Assembly (NCBI RefSeq): GCF_017312485.1
Contig: NZ_BMBA01000001.1
Span: 1,316,396-1,380,395, forward strand
Source: Clostridium zeae
GTDB taxonomy: Bacteria; Bacillota; Clostridia; Clostridiales; Clostridiaceae
Direction of reading: 5' to 3'
Length of the DNA stretch: 64,000 nucleotides
This document shows, one piece after another, positions 43,481-52,838 of this stretch. A program made the position numbers and the translations under genes. Position 1 is the stretch's first letter, and the number at the start of each line of letters is the position of its first letter. Under the pieces are notes generated by a model. That model ran no database searches, was not told the DNA's origin, and worked only from the letters and a program-made list of their open reading frames with translations.

Positions 43481-43873
43481 ATGAAAAAAGCATTAGAATT
43501 CTTACAAGAAAGCCGTACTTTTTATTTAGCAACTACAGAGGGAGATCAACCAAGGGTTAGACCTTTTGGTGCTGTTTTTGAATATGAAGGAAAGCTATAC
43601 ATTGTTACAAATAATAAAAAAGAATGTTTTAAGCAAATGTTAGAAAACCCTAAGGTTGAAATATCTGCTATGAATAAAGGAAAATGGATTCGTTTAGCTG
43701 GAGAAGTTGCCCATGACGATAGACGTGAAGTAAAAGAACTTGCACTTGAAACTATTCCATCCTTAAAATCAATGTACAACATTGAAGACGGAATTTTTGC
43801 AGTATTATATTTTACTAAAGGAACTGCTACTATTTATTCCTTTACTGGCGAACCTGAAACTTTTTCACTATAA
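43481..43873 (+). CDS. Pyridoxamine 5-phosphate oxidase-fold flavin protein
   Basis: A 130-residue single-domain protein of the PNPOx-like split-barrel fold. It has RTFYLATTEGDQPRVRPFG near residues 12-30, KLYIVTNNKKECFKQM and GKWIRLAGEVAHDDRREV. Such proteins bind FMN or F420-like cofactors and reduce small substrates. The substrate is unknown. The ATG has GGAGAGGAGC upstream. It is a single gene with a terminator 25 bases after it. Confidence 0.88.
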   Translation: MKKALEFLQESRTFYLATTEGDQPRVRPFGAVFEYEGKLYIVTNNKKECFKQMLENPKVEISAMNKGKWIRLAGEVAHDDRREVKELALETIPSLKSMYNIEDGIFAVLYFTKGTATIYSFTGEPETFSL

Positions 43874-43898
43874 TAACTAATAAATTAAATTCTAACAA

Positions 43899-43927
43899 AA
43901 ACCACCATACTTCAAGCATGGTGGTTT
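43899..43927. terminator. Bidirectional terminator
   Basis: AAACCACCAT pairs with ATGGTGGTTT with A- and T-rich flanks. It separates the converging PNPOx-like and AraC-family genes and can serve both. Confidence 0.85.
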
Positions 43928-43947
43928 TGTTGCATTTCAATATAACA

Positions 43948-44817
43948 CTATAATTTCTCACTGCTTAAACGATATTCTTTTGGTGACGCTCCCTCAACCT
44001 TCTTGAATTGTCTTGTAAAATAATTACTATCATCAAAGCCACTTTCATATGCTATATCAGATATTGAAAGCTTGCTTTTTCTTAATAATAAACCTGCATA
44101 CTGAATACGTAGTCTAATAACATAATTCATAGGAGTTGTTTTATAATTTTCTTTAAAAATTCTATTGAAATGCCTAACTGAAAGCTCTGCTTTATCAGCT
44201 AACTCCTTTAAATTAATATGTTCTCGAAAATGATTTTCCATATAGGCTACCGCTTTCGCTATATTTATCACATTATCTTTAAATTCTGAACTGATAATAT
44301 CATACTGCCTGGACAAAAACACTACCAGCTCCATAAAGTGAGAATATATCATTGTCTGATATCCTTGATATTTATTTTGATATTCATTAAGCATATCAAA
44401 AATAATTTCTCTTACTTTTTCGTAATCAGAAAGAGTTAGTTTAAGTTTACTCTTAAAACTATATTCTTTTGCTAAAAATGGTTCAATAACAAAAAGAGCC
44501 TCATATCCTGAAGATTTTTTTAGATCATTACCAACCTGGTGTAAATGTTCTGGCTTATACATAATGTTGCAAATTTTAAAGTCGCAAGTTTCTTCGTATC
44601 CATGAGAAGTATTTTCATTTATCACGAATACATCTCCTTTTTTTATAAAATACTTTTCTGAGTTTACAATATGAGTAGCTGTACCGTTTAATACAATCAC
44701 TAGCTCAGAAAAATCCGAATGAAAATGTATAGGCATCCCCATATCATGCTCACCAGTTTGTATAAAGAAAGGAAAGTTAGTATCTTTCGTAAAATAGTGT
44801 AAATACATATAATCCAT
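43948..44817 (-). CDS. AraC-family transcription regulator with cupin sensor
   Basis: A 289-residue regulator. The N-terminal half is a cupin ligand pocket (GMPIHFHSDFSELVIVLNG, INENTSHGYEE). The C-terminal 100 residues hold two helix-turn-helix units (INLKELADKAELSVRHFNRI and LSISDIAYESGFDDSNYFTR) and the closing FKKVEGASPKEYR. Ligands are usually sugars. The adjacent genes do not reveal a target. The ATG follows GAGGGTAAT. Confidence 0.92.
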   Translation of the reverse strand: MDYMYLHYFTKDTNFPFFIQTGEHDMGMPIHFHSDFSELVIVLNGTATHIVNSEKYFIKKGDVFVINENTSHGYEETCDFKICNIMYKPEHLHQVGNDLKKSSGYEALFVIEPFLAKEYSFKSKLKLTLSDYEKVREIIFDMLNEYQNKYQGYQTMIYSHFMELVVFLSRQYDIISSEFKDNVINIAKAVAYMENHFREHINLKELADKAELSVRHFNRIFKENYKTTPMNYVIRLRIQYAGLLLRKSKLSISDIAYESGFDDSNYFTRQFKKVEGASPKEYRLSSEKL

Positions 44818-44886
44818 TTTATTACCCTCTTATTCATGGAAACATTTTCTCTCAAACTTAAAAATCAATATTAATATACAATCTAG

Positions 44887-47298
44887 TTATTTATTCACTT
44901 TATTTTTTACTTTACTCTTATACTCATACATACGTTTATCGGCAATTTTTATTATTTGATCAAACTCAACTCCATCTTTGGGGAAGTTAGCAATACCATA
45001 ACTATAGCTACAAATTATTTTGTTTTCCCCAAAGATTATTGGGTTGTTTTTAAAATGTTCACTCAATTTCTCAAATCTATCAATTAAACTCTTGGTATCC
45101 ACATTAAAGAAAACTCCAACAAATTCGTCTCCTCCAAATCTTCCTATAATATCAGAACCTCCGACTAAACTGATTAGCCCCTTTGCAAATGTTTTTATTA
45201 ACTCATCTCCAGCTAAATGTCCATAATTATCATTAACAAACTTAAGTTCATTTAAATCAAAAATAGCTGCAAAAAACTCTTTTTTGTCTGCATTTTCATT
45301 ATAAATATTGTTGTGAAGTAATTGTTCAAAATAGCTTCTATTGTATACATTACTTAATTTATCGTATCGAGATAAATATATAGTTTCCTCGTAAAGCTTA
45401 TGCTTAGTAATAGCAATAGATGTTTGGTTTGTCATATATTCCATCAATTCTATATCCACTTCGCCAAAAATATTATTAAATATACTATCAATGTTTAAAA
45501 ATCCATAGCACTTACCATCAATAAAAATTGGTGAACTAATAAAAGATTTTATTTTCTTTCCTTCTGCTGTATCTAACATACTTACAATTTCCATTTTATC
45601 AATATCATTAAAAATAACAGTTCTATCAATAATTTCCCCATCTTTAAACCATGCATCTTTCAAGTAAATTTTGAATGCCTTGATTTGTTCTGAATTATAC
45701 CCTTTAGCTGCAACTATTTTTAAGCTTTCACATTCGTCTAAAAGCAATATAGAACCACAGTTAGTTGGATCAATACAATTAATAACCTTATCTAATATTA
45801 ATTGTAGTAAATCATTGATATCTGATATTTCATTAATGCAATATCCAATGTCTATCATTGCTTCCTTTAGTGTTGATAATTTATTTATTCTTTCCCTATT
45901 CTTTTTTTGTTCTGTAATATCTAATATAACACCAACTAATCCTTTATCACTACCTTGTTCATTTATAATAACTGATTTGCTTAACATCACATCATGCTGT
46001 GTGCCGTCCCTATGCATTAACTTTGATTCATAAATTTGAGTTCCTTCTTCTTTCATTAAACCCATATCAGCTTTGTCATATACTTCTGCTAATTTCTCTT
46101 CAAATACTGCATATGCAGTATTTCCAATAAGGTCTTCCTTAGTAATCCCTAGATATTCTGTAAATGCATTATTACAATGATTATATATGCCGTACTCATC
46201 CTTAGAATATATAGGATTAGGGATAGCATCCATAACAGTTTCAATAAATTTAAGATTGTTATATAACTTTTCTCGCTGTAACTCAAATTCAGTAACATCG
46301 TTTAAAATCAGTATTTTTCCAATACTTTCACCAGAGCCTTCATATATATTATTAATATTTAACTTGTAATATCTTAATTGCCCTTTATCCTTTATACTGA
46401 TTAAATTTTCAGTATACGAATCACTGCTTATAGCTTTTAATAATGCCTTATGTGCTTTCAATACCTCATCAATCTTTTTATCTCCTGCCTCTGTGTGCTT
46501 CAATTCAGAAATAATATTTTTTGATGCATTATTAAAATTAACTATGTTGTTTTCAGAATCTAATATTATAACTCCATCTAACATATTTGAAAAAACTTTC
46601 TCTAGCGCTATTGGGGTAATTTTTAATAATTTAAATTTAAATATAGCATAAGAAGAAATTATTCCTGAAATAGAAAAGGCAAGTGGACATAAATCCAATT
46701 CAAAACGAAACACTCGTAGCATGTAAATAATATCTAAAATCCATGGAATTATCCAGGCTATTATTAAAAATAAAACTTGCTTTCTTATAATCGACACTGC
46801 TTTAAAATAAGCAAATATAAAAATTATTAGACCTATAATCATCAATATATATGTATAAATAATATTAACCCAATACCATGGCCCTCTTATTATATTTGCA
46901 ATCGGAAATATACCACTATTATTCATGTATATATCTTTATAAAAAAGGTGATGAAAATCATTTGTATAATTAAGTACTAATGTTATAACAGGGATAGTAA
47001 ATAATAGTACTACTGTGCTTTTTTTTATTTTTTCTCTATGCCCATTAAATTTAAGCGCAAATAATAACCATACTACAGGTAGAAATGATATCCCTAAATA
47101 TTCCACCTTAATCCAAAACTTTACGTTTTCAATGCTTGTACATAATATCTCAAAAGCATATCCAAATGAATAAATTGATACTGGAAGCAAAGCTATAGAA
47201 ACATATATTTTGTCTCTCCTCCATGAAAAATATCCTATATAAAGAAGTGCAATTGCTGATACTATTAACACTAAACTAAACAAAATATTAACCTTCAA
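44887..47298 (-). CDS. Membrane diguanylate cyclase with PAS and GAF domains
   Basis: An 803-residue protein. The N-terminal 220 residues hold seven to eight helices of the 7TM histidine-kinase-type sensor. Two PAS-like domains follow (about 235-340, 350-465), then a GAF domain (about 490-630), and a C-terminal GGDEF domain with GRFGGDEFVG near residue 725. The catalytic motif is intact, so it should make c-di-GMP. There is no RxxD inhibitory site in the usual place (GGSD is found). I take the TTG at 47298, which has GGGGTGA before it. A GTG three codons earlier has no site. Confidence 0.9.
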   Translation of the reverse strand: MKVNILFSLVLIVSAIALLYIGYFSWRRDKIYVSIALLPVSIYSFGYAFEILCTSIENVKFWIKVEYLGISFLPVVWLLFALKFNGHREKIKKSTVVLLFTIPVITLVLNYTNDFHHLFYKDIYMNNSGIFPIANIIRGPWYWVNIIYTYILMIIGLIIFIFAYFKAVSIIRKQVLFLIIAWIIPWILDIIYMLRVFRFELDLCPLAFSISGIISSYAIFKFKLLKITPIALEKVFSNMLDGVIILDSENNIVNFNNASKNIISELKHTEAGDKKIDEVLKAHKALLKAISSDSYTENLISIKDKGQLRYYKLNINNIYEGSGESIGKILILNDVTEFELQREKLYNNLKFIETVMDAIPNPIYSKDEYGIYNHCNNAFTEYLGITKEDLIGNTAYAVFEEKLAEVYDKADMGLMKEEGTQIYESKLMHRDGTQHDVMLSKSVIINEQGSDKGLVGVILDITEQKKNRERINKLSTLKEAMIDIGYCINEISDINDLLQLILDKVINCIDPTNCGSILLLDECESLKIVAAKGYNSEQIKAFKIYLKDAWFKDGEIIDRTVIFNDIDKMEIVSMLDTAEGKKIKSFISSPIFIDGKCYGFLNIDSIFNNIFGEVDIELMEYMTNQTSIAITKHKLYEETIYLSRYDKLSNVYNRSYFEQLLHNNIYNENADKKEFFAAIFDLNELKFVNDNYGHLAGDELIKTFAKGLISLVGGSDIIGRFGGDEFVGVFFNVDTKSLIDRFEKLSEHFKNNPIIFGENKIICSYSYGIANFPKDGVEFDQIIKIADKRMYEYKSKVKNKVNK

Positions 47299-47354
47299 AA
47301 ATATCACCCCAATTATCTATTATACTAAACATTTACTAAAAATCTCTACCATTA

Positions 47355-47394
47355 AAATAACCCACAAAAATTTTTAGATTTTTGTGGGTTATTT
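47355..47394 (-). terminator. Terminator after the SDR gene
   Basis: AAATAACCCACAAAAAT pairs perfectly with its mirror, followed leftward by TTTTAAT. It lies 14 bases after the stop of the dehydrogenase gene. Confidence 0.85.
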
Positions 47395-47408
47395 CATATG
47401 TTTTTATT

Positions 47409-48197
47409 TTATTCTGGTTGTTTTCCGATGTAAGCTAAGATCCCTCCGTCTACATATAAAACATGACCATTTACGAAGTCTGAGGCATCAGATGCTAGGA
47501 ATATAGCTGGTCCAGTTAAATCTTCTGCTTCTCCCCAACGTGCTGCTGGAGTCTTTGATATTATGAAGCTATTAAAAGGATGTCCTTCTGTTCTAAGTGG
47601 TGCCGTTTGAGGTGTTGCTATATATCCTGGTCCAAGTCCATTACATTGAATATTGTATTCTCCATATTCAGAAGCAATATTCTTTGTTAACATCTTAAGT
47701 CCACCTTTTGCAGCTGCATATGCTGAAACTGTTTCTCTTCCTAATTCACTCATCATTGAACATATGTTTATTATCTTTCCATGTCCCTTTTTAATCATTC
47801 CAGGAATTACAGCTTTAGAAACGATAAATGGTGCATTTAAGTCAACATCTATAACTTTTCTAAAATCTTCAGCTTTCATTTCAATCATAGGAATTCTCTT
47901 AATTATTCCAGCGTTATTTACAAGAATATCAATAACTCCAACTTCTTTTTCTATCTTTTCAACAGTCTCATTTACCTTTTGCTCATCTGTAACATCACAT
48001 ACATAACCAAAAGCTTTTATGCCTTCTGCTTCATAAGCCTTTATTCCTTTATCAACTAATTCTTGATTAATATCATTAAATACTATAGTTGCACCAGCTT
48101 CTGCATAAGCCTTTGCAATACCGAATCCTATACCATATGATGCACCTGTAACAAATGCAATTTTACCTTCTAGTGAAAAACTTTTTAATATACTCAT
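47409..48197 (-). CDS. Short-chain dehydrogenase, probably gluconate 5-dehydrogenase
   Basis: A 262-residue SDR enzyme. The NAD(P) site TGASYGIGFGIA, the NNAG motif in LVNNAGI, catalytic Ser in ICSMMSELG and the YAAAKGG of the active site are present, with a closing FVNGHVLYVDGGILAYIG. The family closest in memory is gluconate 5-dehydrogenase / 2-deoxy-D-gluconate 3-dehydrogenase. The start at 48197 follows AGGAGGAATAG. A further upstream ATG lacks this site. It is monocistronic. Confidence 0.85.
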   Translation of the reverse strand: MSILKSFSLEGKIAFVTGASYGIGFGIAKAYAEAGATIVFNDINQELVDKGIKAYEAEGIKAFGYVCDVTDEQKVNETVEKIEKEVGVIDILVNNAGIIKRIPMIEMKAEDFRKVIDVDLNAPFIVSKAVIPGMIKKGHGKIINICSMMSELGRETVSAYAAAKGGLKMLTKNIASEYGEYNIQCNGLGPGYIATPQTAPLRTEGHPFNSFIISKTPAARWGEAEDLTGPAIFLASDASDFVNGHVLYVDGGILAYIGKQPE

Positions 48198-48437
48198 TAC
48201 TCTATTCCTCCTAAAATTCATTATCTTTTCCTTTGATATACTAATTATACATTTAAATTTAAACTATTTCTTGTTATATTATTTAAAAAATATTGCAAAT
48301 TTTGAACTGCTAACTATATAGATGAACTACTTCACACTTAAATTTAATGCTAAAAAGCTATTAATCTTATAGCAATTATAAACCTATGAACATACTTTAG
48401 TAGTACATAGTAATCTTTAGTGAGTTGAAGTGATGCA

Positions 48438-49697
48438 ATGGTTTATGATAAACAATTATCTTTAATAGAAACCAATTTAAAAATAAGTTTTGAAAGAAAA
48501 TCATTAAAGTTTAAAAGTCCTATATACCGAGATATCAATCGTTATTTTCTTCCCCTATTGGAGTTTATTACCCAACTAGGAGGCGAGTCTAATATAACGA
48601 GAGGTAAAATAAATATACAATTTAAACAGAAATCTTCAATATGTATAAATTATAAGACTGATGATTATAAATTTACAATAGTTGATGATGTATTGTATTT
48701 ATCGCTATTTGATATATGCAGAATATTAAATGCTAAATCTAGATGGGATTATAATAGCAGATCTATTTCACTTTATTGGAATAAAGATAAAAGTGAGCTC
48801 GATACAAGACCTACTGGAAAAGTTGCTTTAATAAGATTTGAAGACATAACTGCAGGTGATGAGTATTTGAATTCTGACAATTTGGAGAAATTCAGAGTAG
48901 TTGCAGATTTTATGTTTTTAGCCGGTGTGCCCTTTCATATAGCATGGATACCGCGATTTGTTGATCCTCCAAATAGCATTGACAATGATATATCTAAGCA
49001 TTATAGCATGCCAAACGCCAACTTTCTTTTCACAATTGAGTATTTACTAAATAAAGGTGGCCAAATTGGTTTACACGGCTATACTCATCAGTATGGTTAT
49101 GAAGTAAGTGCAGAAGGTACTGAATTTAATGAAGAACGTAATAATGATGAGAAAAGTATAAGAAAAAGAGTTGAAGTCTCTATTAATACCGCAAAGACAT
49201 TGGAACTTCCATTTAAGTTTTTTGAGAGTCCTCATTATGCATCCACTGAGTTTCAGCAAAGTATATTTGAACAATATTTTGACATAATTTATGAAGGCTG
49301 TGTAGGAATTTGGGGCGATGAAATTGTTAAAAGTCCAAGAAATCACAGAACTTTATATATCCCTACACCTTTAAGCTACGTAGAAGGAAAAGACGGTACG
49401 GAGAAAATGCTTGAAAGAATAAATAATTTAGATGAGGAAACCTTAGCTAGTTTATTTTATCACCCATATAAGGATTTTGAATACATAACTCTTAAAAAAG
49501 GTACTAACGGCTACCCCTTGAGCCAGTATTCAGAGAATTCTCCGCTTCACCAAATTGTAAAAGCCTTATACGATAAAAAGTATAGCTTTTCAAAAATCAC
49601 AAACTTAAGCATAAATAATGAGAAAAATACATCTATTAAATCTTTCTTTAGTTTCTCTAAATTATGTAAACTTTTGAAATCTAAAATTAAAGTATAA
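48438..49697 (+). CDS. DUF2334 polysaccharide-deacetylase-like protein without signal peptide
   Basis: A 419-residue protein. Residues 35-115 look like a copper amine oxidase N-terminal-like domain (VDDVLYLSLFDICRILNAKS and RWDYNSRSISLYW). Residues 125-380 are a DUF2334/NodB-like domain with Asp in ALIRFEDITAG and the metal-site pattern GLHGYTHQYGYE, then SPHYASTEFQ. Such proteins are usually exported, but no signal peptide or membrane helix is visible, and the frame is closed by a stop two codons before the ATG. The ribosome binding site is weak (GAAGTGAT). Confidence 0.75.
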   Translation: MVYDKQLSLIETNLKISFERKSLKFKSPIYRDINRYFLPLLEFITQLGGESNITRGKINIQFKQKSSICINYKTDDYKFTIVDDVLYLSLFDICRILNAKSRWDYNSRSISLYWNKDKSELDTRPTGKVALIRFEDITAGDEYLNSDNLEKFRVVADFMFLAGVPFHIAWIPRFVDPPNSIDNDISKHYSMPNANFLFTIEYLLNKGGQIGLHGYTHQYGYEVSAEGTEFNEERNNDEKSIRKRVEVSINTAKTLELPFKFFESPHYASTEFQQSIFEQYFDIIYEGCVGIWGDEIVKSPRNHRTLYIPTPLSYVEGKDGTEKMLERINNLDEETLASLFYHPYKDFEYITLKKGTNGYPLSQYSENSPLHQIVKALYDKKYSFSKITNLSINNEKNTSIKSFFSFSKLCKLLKSKIKV

Positions 49698-49743
49698 AAT
49701 AATTTTAGCGAATCAGAACTGTATTTATATTTAATATACAAAA

Positions 49744-49792
49744 ATGCACCACTTCATTTTAGAATTTATATTTCAAAATTGAAGTGGTGCAT
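49744..49792. terminator. Long bidirectional terminator with the ACCACTTC motif
   Basis: ATGCACCACTTCA pairs with TGAAGTGGTGCAT, with further pairing inside (ATTTTAGAATTTATA region). It separates the converging genes ending at 49697 and 49795. The ACCACTTC arm recurs in repeats at about 38.04 and 52.28 kb. Confidence 0.8.
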
Positions 49793-49794
49793 AT

Positions 49795-50136
49795 TTATAT
49801 CTTTTTAACGAATTCAGACTTTAAACTCATTGCTCCAAATCCATCAATTTTACAATCAATATTGTGATCTCCATCAACTAAGCGTATATTTTTTACTTTT
49901 GTTCCCTTCTTTAAAGCTGATGAAGCACCTTTCACTTTAAGATCTTTAATTATTGTTACAGAATCACCATCACTTAAAATATTTCCATTGGAGTCTTTAA
50001 CAACTTTAACATTTTCATTATTTTCAGTTTCTGATCCTACAGTCCATTCATGAGAACATTCTGGACAAATTAGGACCTCTCCATCTTCATAAGTGTATTC
50101 TGAATTACATTTTGGACAGTTCGGCAAATTATTCAT
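49795..50136 (-). CDS. yjdM: PhnA/YjdM-family zinc-ribbon protein
   Basis: A 113-residue protein. The N-terminus is a zinc ribbon ([16 protein letters not shown] and [10 protein letters not shown]). The C-terminal part is the PhnA beta domain with [24 protein letters not shown] and [17 protein letters not shown]. The family is wrongly named after phosphonate use; its biochemical role is not settled. The ATG follows GGAGGAATT. A candidate promoter region lies upstream, but I see no clear boxes. Confidence 0.9.
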   Translation of the reverse strand: MNNLPNCPKCNSEYTYEDGEVLICPECSHEWTVGSETENNENVKVVKDSNGNILSDGDSVTIIKDLKVKGASSALKKGTKVKNIRLVDGDHNIDCKIDGFGAMSLKSEFVKKI

Positions 50137-50483
50137 TAATTCAATTCCTCCGTTTGTTATTATTAATTCTAAGATAGATGAATCACTTTATATTCAATCA
50201 ATATTTGTAAAGCCTCTGATCACAATACGTTAGAGTTTTTAAAAAGCTTTAAATTTAAAGTTGTTCTCTATATCAATGAATTATTTTTGATTTTTATAAA
50301 TCCGTAAAAATAGCAATTATAAATCTAAAATATATAATAAGTACTTTACGAAATTACATAATACCATATTCTTTTTCAATTAACAAACAGTTAGAAGACC
50401 TCATTAATTATCTTTCTAATGATATGTTGGTTTGATCTTACTACTTAGGAATTACAAATATTGTGGGCATCAACTGATTTTTA
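50137..50483. other. Intergenic region of 347 bases without visible genes
   Basis: AT-rich sequence between the YjdM gene and the end of the ABC exporter operon. I find no open frame over 40 codons with a ribosome binding site, no strong hairpin and no repeat shared with the rest of the window. Confidence 0.6.
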
Positions 50484-51320
50484 TTACCCCCATAATGCAC
50501 TGGCATCACTTGAACTTCTATTAAGACGGGAAAAATCTGTTTTCACAAATGAATAAGTTGATAATATCAAAAATATGACCCCTATAACCATGATGATAGT
50601 AAAAGATATAATAGGAGTAACAACAAATCCGTGAATTTCAATAGCTAATCCCTGTTTCACAAGTTCTGCAGAGGATAAATTTGTTTTTTCCAAAACAACC
50701 ATACGGAAAAAAGCAGTTGCATAGGTCATTGGATTGATATAAGCAACATATCTAAGAGTATCAGGCAGCATAGATAACGGAATATATGCTCCTGATATAA
50801 AGGTTAAAGGCATAGTTACAGCAGTTTTAACTATTTGAAACGTTTGACCATTACGCACAATGGTAGCTAAATATAATCCAACACCTGAAAAAACAAGTCC
50901 AACACTTATCATAGCTAAAAGCACCCAAAGCGGTGTTACCCATGAGGTAAATTTAATTCCTATAAATAATCCAAGAATTAATATCATAATTCCTTGTATA
51001 GTAGATACGGTTGCTGCCGATAATAATTGCCCCATAGCAACAGTTATTCTTTTAGCTGGAGAAACTAAAACTTCTTTCATAAAGCCGCTTACCATATCAT
51101 CAACGGTGGATGAGGCTAGATTAAGTGAACCTTCAAACACTGTTGTTATAATAACTCCTGAGAGCATATATGCAATAGGGTTTTCTATTGAGTTAATTTT
51201 AAAAATAGCACCAAATACATAAACAAAGAAAAAAGGGAACACAAGTGAAAAAATCAAACCTGTTTTATTTCTTATAAAAGCTTTCAATCCTCTTTTCCAC
51301 AATGCAAATACAGTATTCAT
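50484..51320 (-). CDS. ABC-2 type exporter permease (DrrB-like)
   Basis: A 278-residue membrane protein with six helices. It has the ABC-2 hallmarks: an N-terminal cytosolic stretch (FALWKRGLKAFIRNKTGLIF), MLSGVIITTVFEGSLNLAS, LVSPAKRITVAMGQLLSA, PLTFISGAYIPLSMLP and YINPMTYATAFFR. It pairs with the ATPase gene two bases upstream. Relatives export drugs, lipids or peptides, and daunorubicin exporter permeases are the closest pattern. Confidence 0.9.
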   Translation of the reverse strand: MNTVFALWKRGLKAFIRNKTGLIFSLVFPFFFVYVFGAIFKINSIENPIAYMLSGVIITTVFEGSLNLASSTVDDMVSGFMKEVLVSPAKRITVAMGQLLSAATVSTIQGIMILILGLFIGIKFTSWVTPLWVLLAMISVGLVFSGVGLYLATIVRNGQTFQIVKTAVTMPLTFISGAYIPLSMLPDTLRYVAYINPMTYATAFFRMVVLEKTNLSSAELVKQGLAIEIHGFVVTPIISFTIIMVIGVIFLILSTYSFVKTDFSRLNRSSSDASALWG

Positions 51321-51321
51321 A

Positions 51322-52242
51322 TTATGCCTCCTCCCTAATTTTTCTTCCGGTTATTTCTAAGAAAACGTCATTAAAGGTACCTTTTTTTATTTCAATATCA
51401 GTAATTACATCTTTTTGCATACTTAAAACCTTCAATAAACTATTTATGTTTTCAGCGTCAACCTTATAGTATGTATCTTTTTTTACATAACTCATTTCAA
51501 ATTCTGTGAGCAACTTTTCAAGTTCAGTTTCATTTTTTGTAGTGATATAAGCCTTATCTTTAGTGTACATTTTTTTCAAAGCATATGGCGTATCATGAGC
51601 TACTATCCTTCCACCATCCATAATTGCAATCTTATCGCATATTTCCGCCTCTTCCATATAATGGGTCGTAAGAAAAATAGTTATATTTCTCTCTTTTTGA
51701 AGCTTCAAAATATACTCCCAAATATGAGCTCGTGTTTGTGGATCAAGCCCTGTTGTAGGCTCATCAAGAAATAAAACTTTTGGATAGTGAATTAACCCAC
51801 GAGCAATTTCTACTCTACGTTTCATTCCCCCTGACAAAGCACCAACTAATTTCTTTCTTTCACCCAATAAATCAACTAAATTTAAAACAAACTGGATACG
51901 TTCTTCAACTTCTTTTTTAGGAACATTATAAAAGACACAATGCATTTTAAGATTTTCATCGATTGTCATTTTTGAATCTAGCGTTGAATCCTGAAATACC
52001 ACTCCAATTGTTGATCTAACTTGACTTTTTTGTGTAGTAACATCTTTTCCATCTATTATAAGTGTACCTGATGTCTTATCAAATATTGTACATAGAGTAT
52101 TTATCGTAGTGCTCTTTCCAGCTCCATTTGGCCCTAAAAAAGCAAAAATACTCCCCTCCTCCACTGTAAAAGAAATATCATTTACAGCTGTAAAATCACC
52201 ATATTCTTTGGTGAAATTTTTAACTTCAATTATCGGATTCAT
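51322..52242 (-). CDS. ABC exporter ATP-binding protein (DrrA-like)
   Basis: A 306-residue ATPase with Walker A (LGPNGAGKSTTINTL), signature (ALSGGMKRRVEIARGL), Walker B (VLFLDEPTTGLDP) and a C-terminal DrrA-type domain. It energises the permease of the next gene. It is the first gene of a two-gene operon, downstream of a broken HxlR gene and a repeat. Confidence 0.95.
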   Translation of the reverse strand: MNPIIEVKNFTKEYGDFTAVNDISFTVEEGSIFAFLGPNGAGKSTTINTLCTIFDKTSGTLIIDGKDVTTQKSQVRSTIGVVFQDSTLDSKMTIDENLKMHCVFYNVPKKEVEERIQFVLNLVDLLGERKKLVGALSGGMKRRVEIARGLIHYPKVLFLDEPTTGLDPQTRAHIWEYILKLQKERNITIFLTTHYMEEAEICDKIAIMDGGRIVAHDTPYALKKMYTKDKAYITTKNETELEKLLTEFEMSYVKKDTYYKVDAENINSLLKVLSMQKDVITDIEIKKGTFNDVFLEITGRKIREEA

Positions 52243-52282
52243 TTCATCATCCCCTTCACATGCTTTTAACTTTTGTATTAAA

Positions 52283-52377
52283 GATGTACCACTTCGATCA
52301 GAAACCTATCTTTAAAACTTTCATGAATTTTGGTGAGAGAATTTAAAAAATTTGATTTTATTACGAAATGGTACATC
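52283..52377. repeat. Palindrome-ended 95-bp repeat
   Basis: The ends are GATGTACCACTTCG and CGAAATGGTACATC, an imperfect inverted pair of 14 bases. The last 23 bases (52355-52377) occur as exact reverse complement at 38104-38126. The shape resembles a small mobile repeat (MITE or REP type). It lies in the leader of the ABC exporter operon. Confidence 0.65.
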
Positions 52378-52441
52378 CTTAATTATGTCTTATAATCCAC
52401 ATTTTAATCACTTTATTAGATTATAACGAGATTTAATAGTA

Positions 52442-52516
52442 TTATAACGTTACCTTTGCCATATTACCATAGCTTACTGTAACTTCAGTTTCATTAAAGC
52501 TAGTTATATCAGCATT
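52442..52516 (-). pseudogene. 3-prime fragment of a deleted gene
   Basis: In the frame following the HxlR remnant, 24 codons read as a well-formed protein end (ADITSFNETEVTVSYGNM, then AKVTL and TAA) without a start codon. It seems to be the remaining end of a deleted gene. I do not recognise the family. Confidence 0.35.
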
Positions 52517-52830
52517 TTAATCTTTATAAAGGTGTCTATTAGCTTTAATATAATTTCCACCCCAAATATTCATAGAATCTAAAACTGGCTTTAAGCTCTT
52601 CACTAATTCTGAAAGTGAGTATTCAACTCTAGGTGGTACTTCAGGGTATACCTTTCTAATAATTAATCCATCAGATTCCATTTGCCGAAGCTGCTGAGTT
52701 AACATTTTTTGACTTATTCCATTAATTCCATTCTCCAGTTGGTTAAATCTTTGTGTCCCATCATCATGTAAATTTCTTAAAATAAGAACTTTCCACTTGT
52801 GACCAAGATGTTAATGACTAATAGCAACAT
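52517..52830 (-). pseudogene. HxlR-family regulator, frameshifted remnant
   Basis: The reading GHKWKVLILRNLHDDG, RFNQLENGINGISQKMLTQQ and GLIIRKVYPEVPPRVEYSLS is the winged-helix core of HxlR regulators, and the C-terminus is complete. The first part is in another frame: one missing G near 52790 separates LLLVINIL from GHKWKV. The N-terminal cysteine segment of normal members is not present. It is therefore probably non-functional, unless an internal start makes a short product. Confidence 0.75.
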
Positions 52831-52838
52831 GTCAGTCT

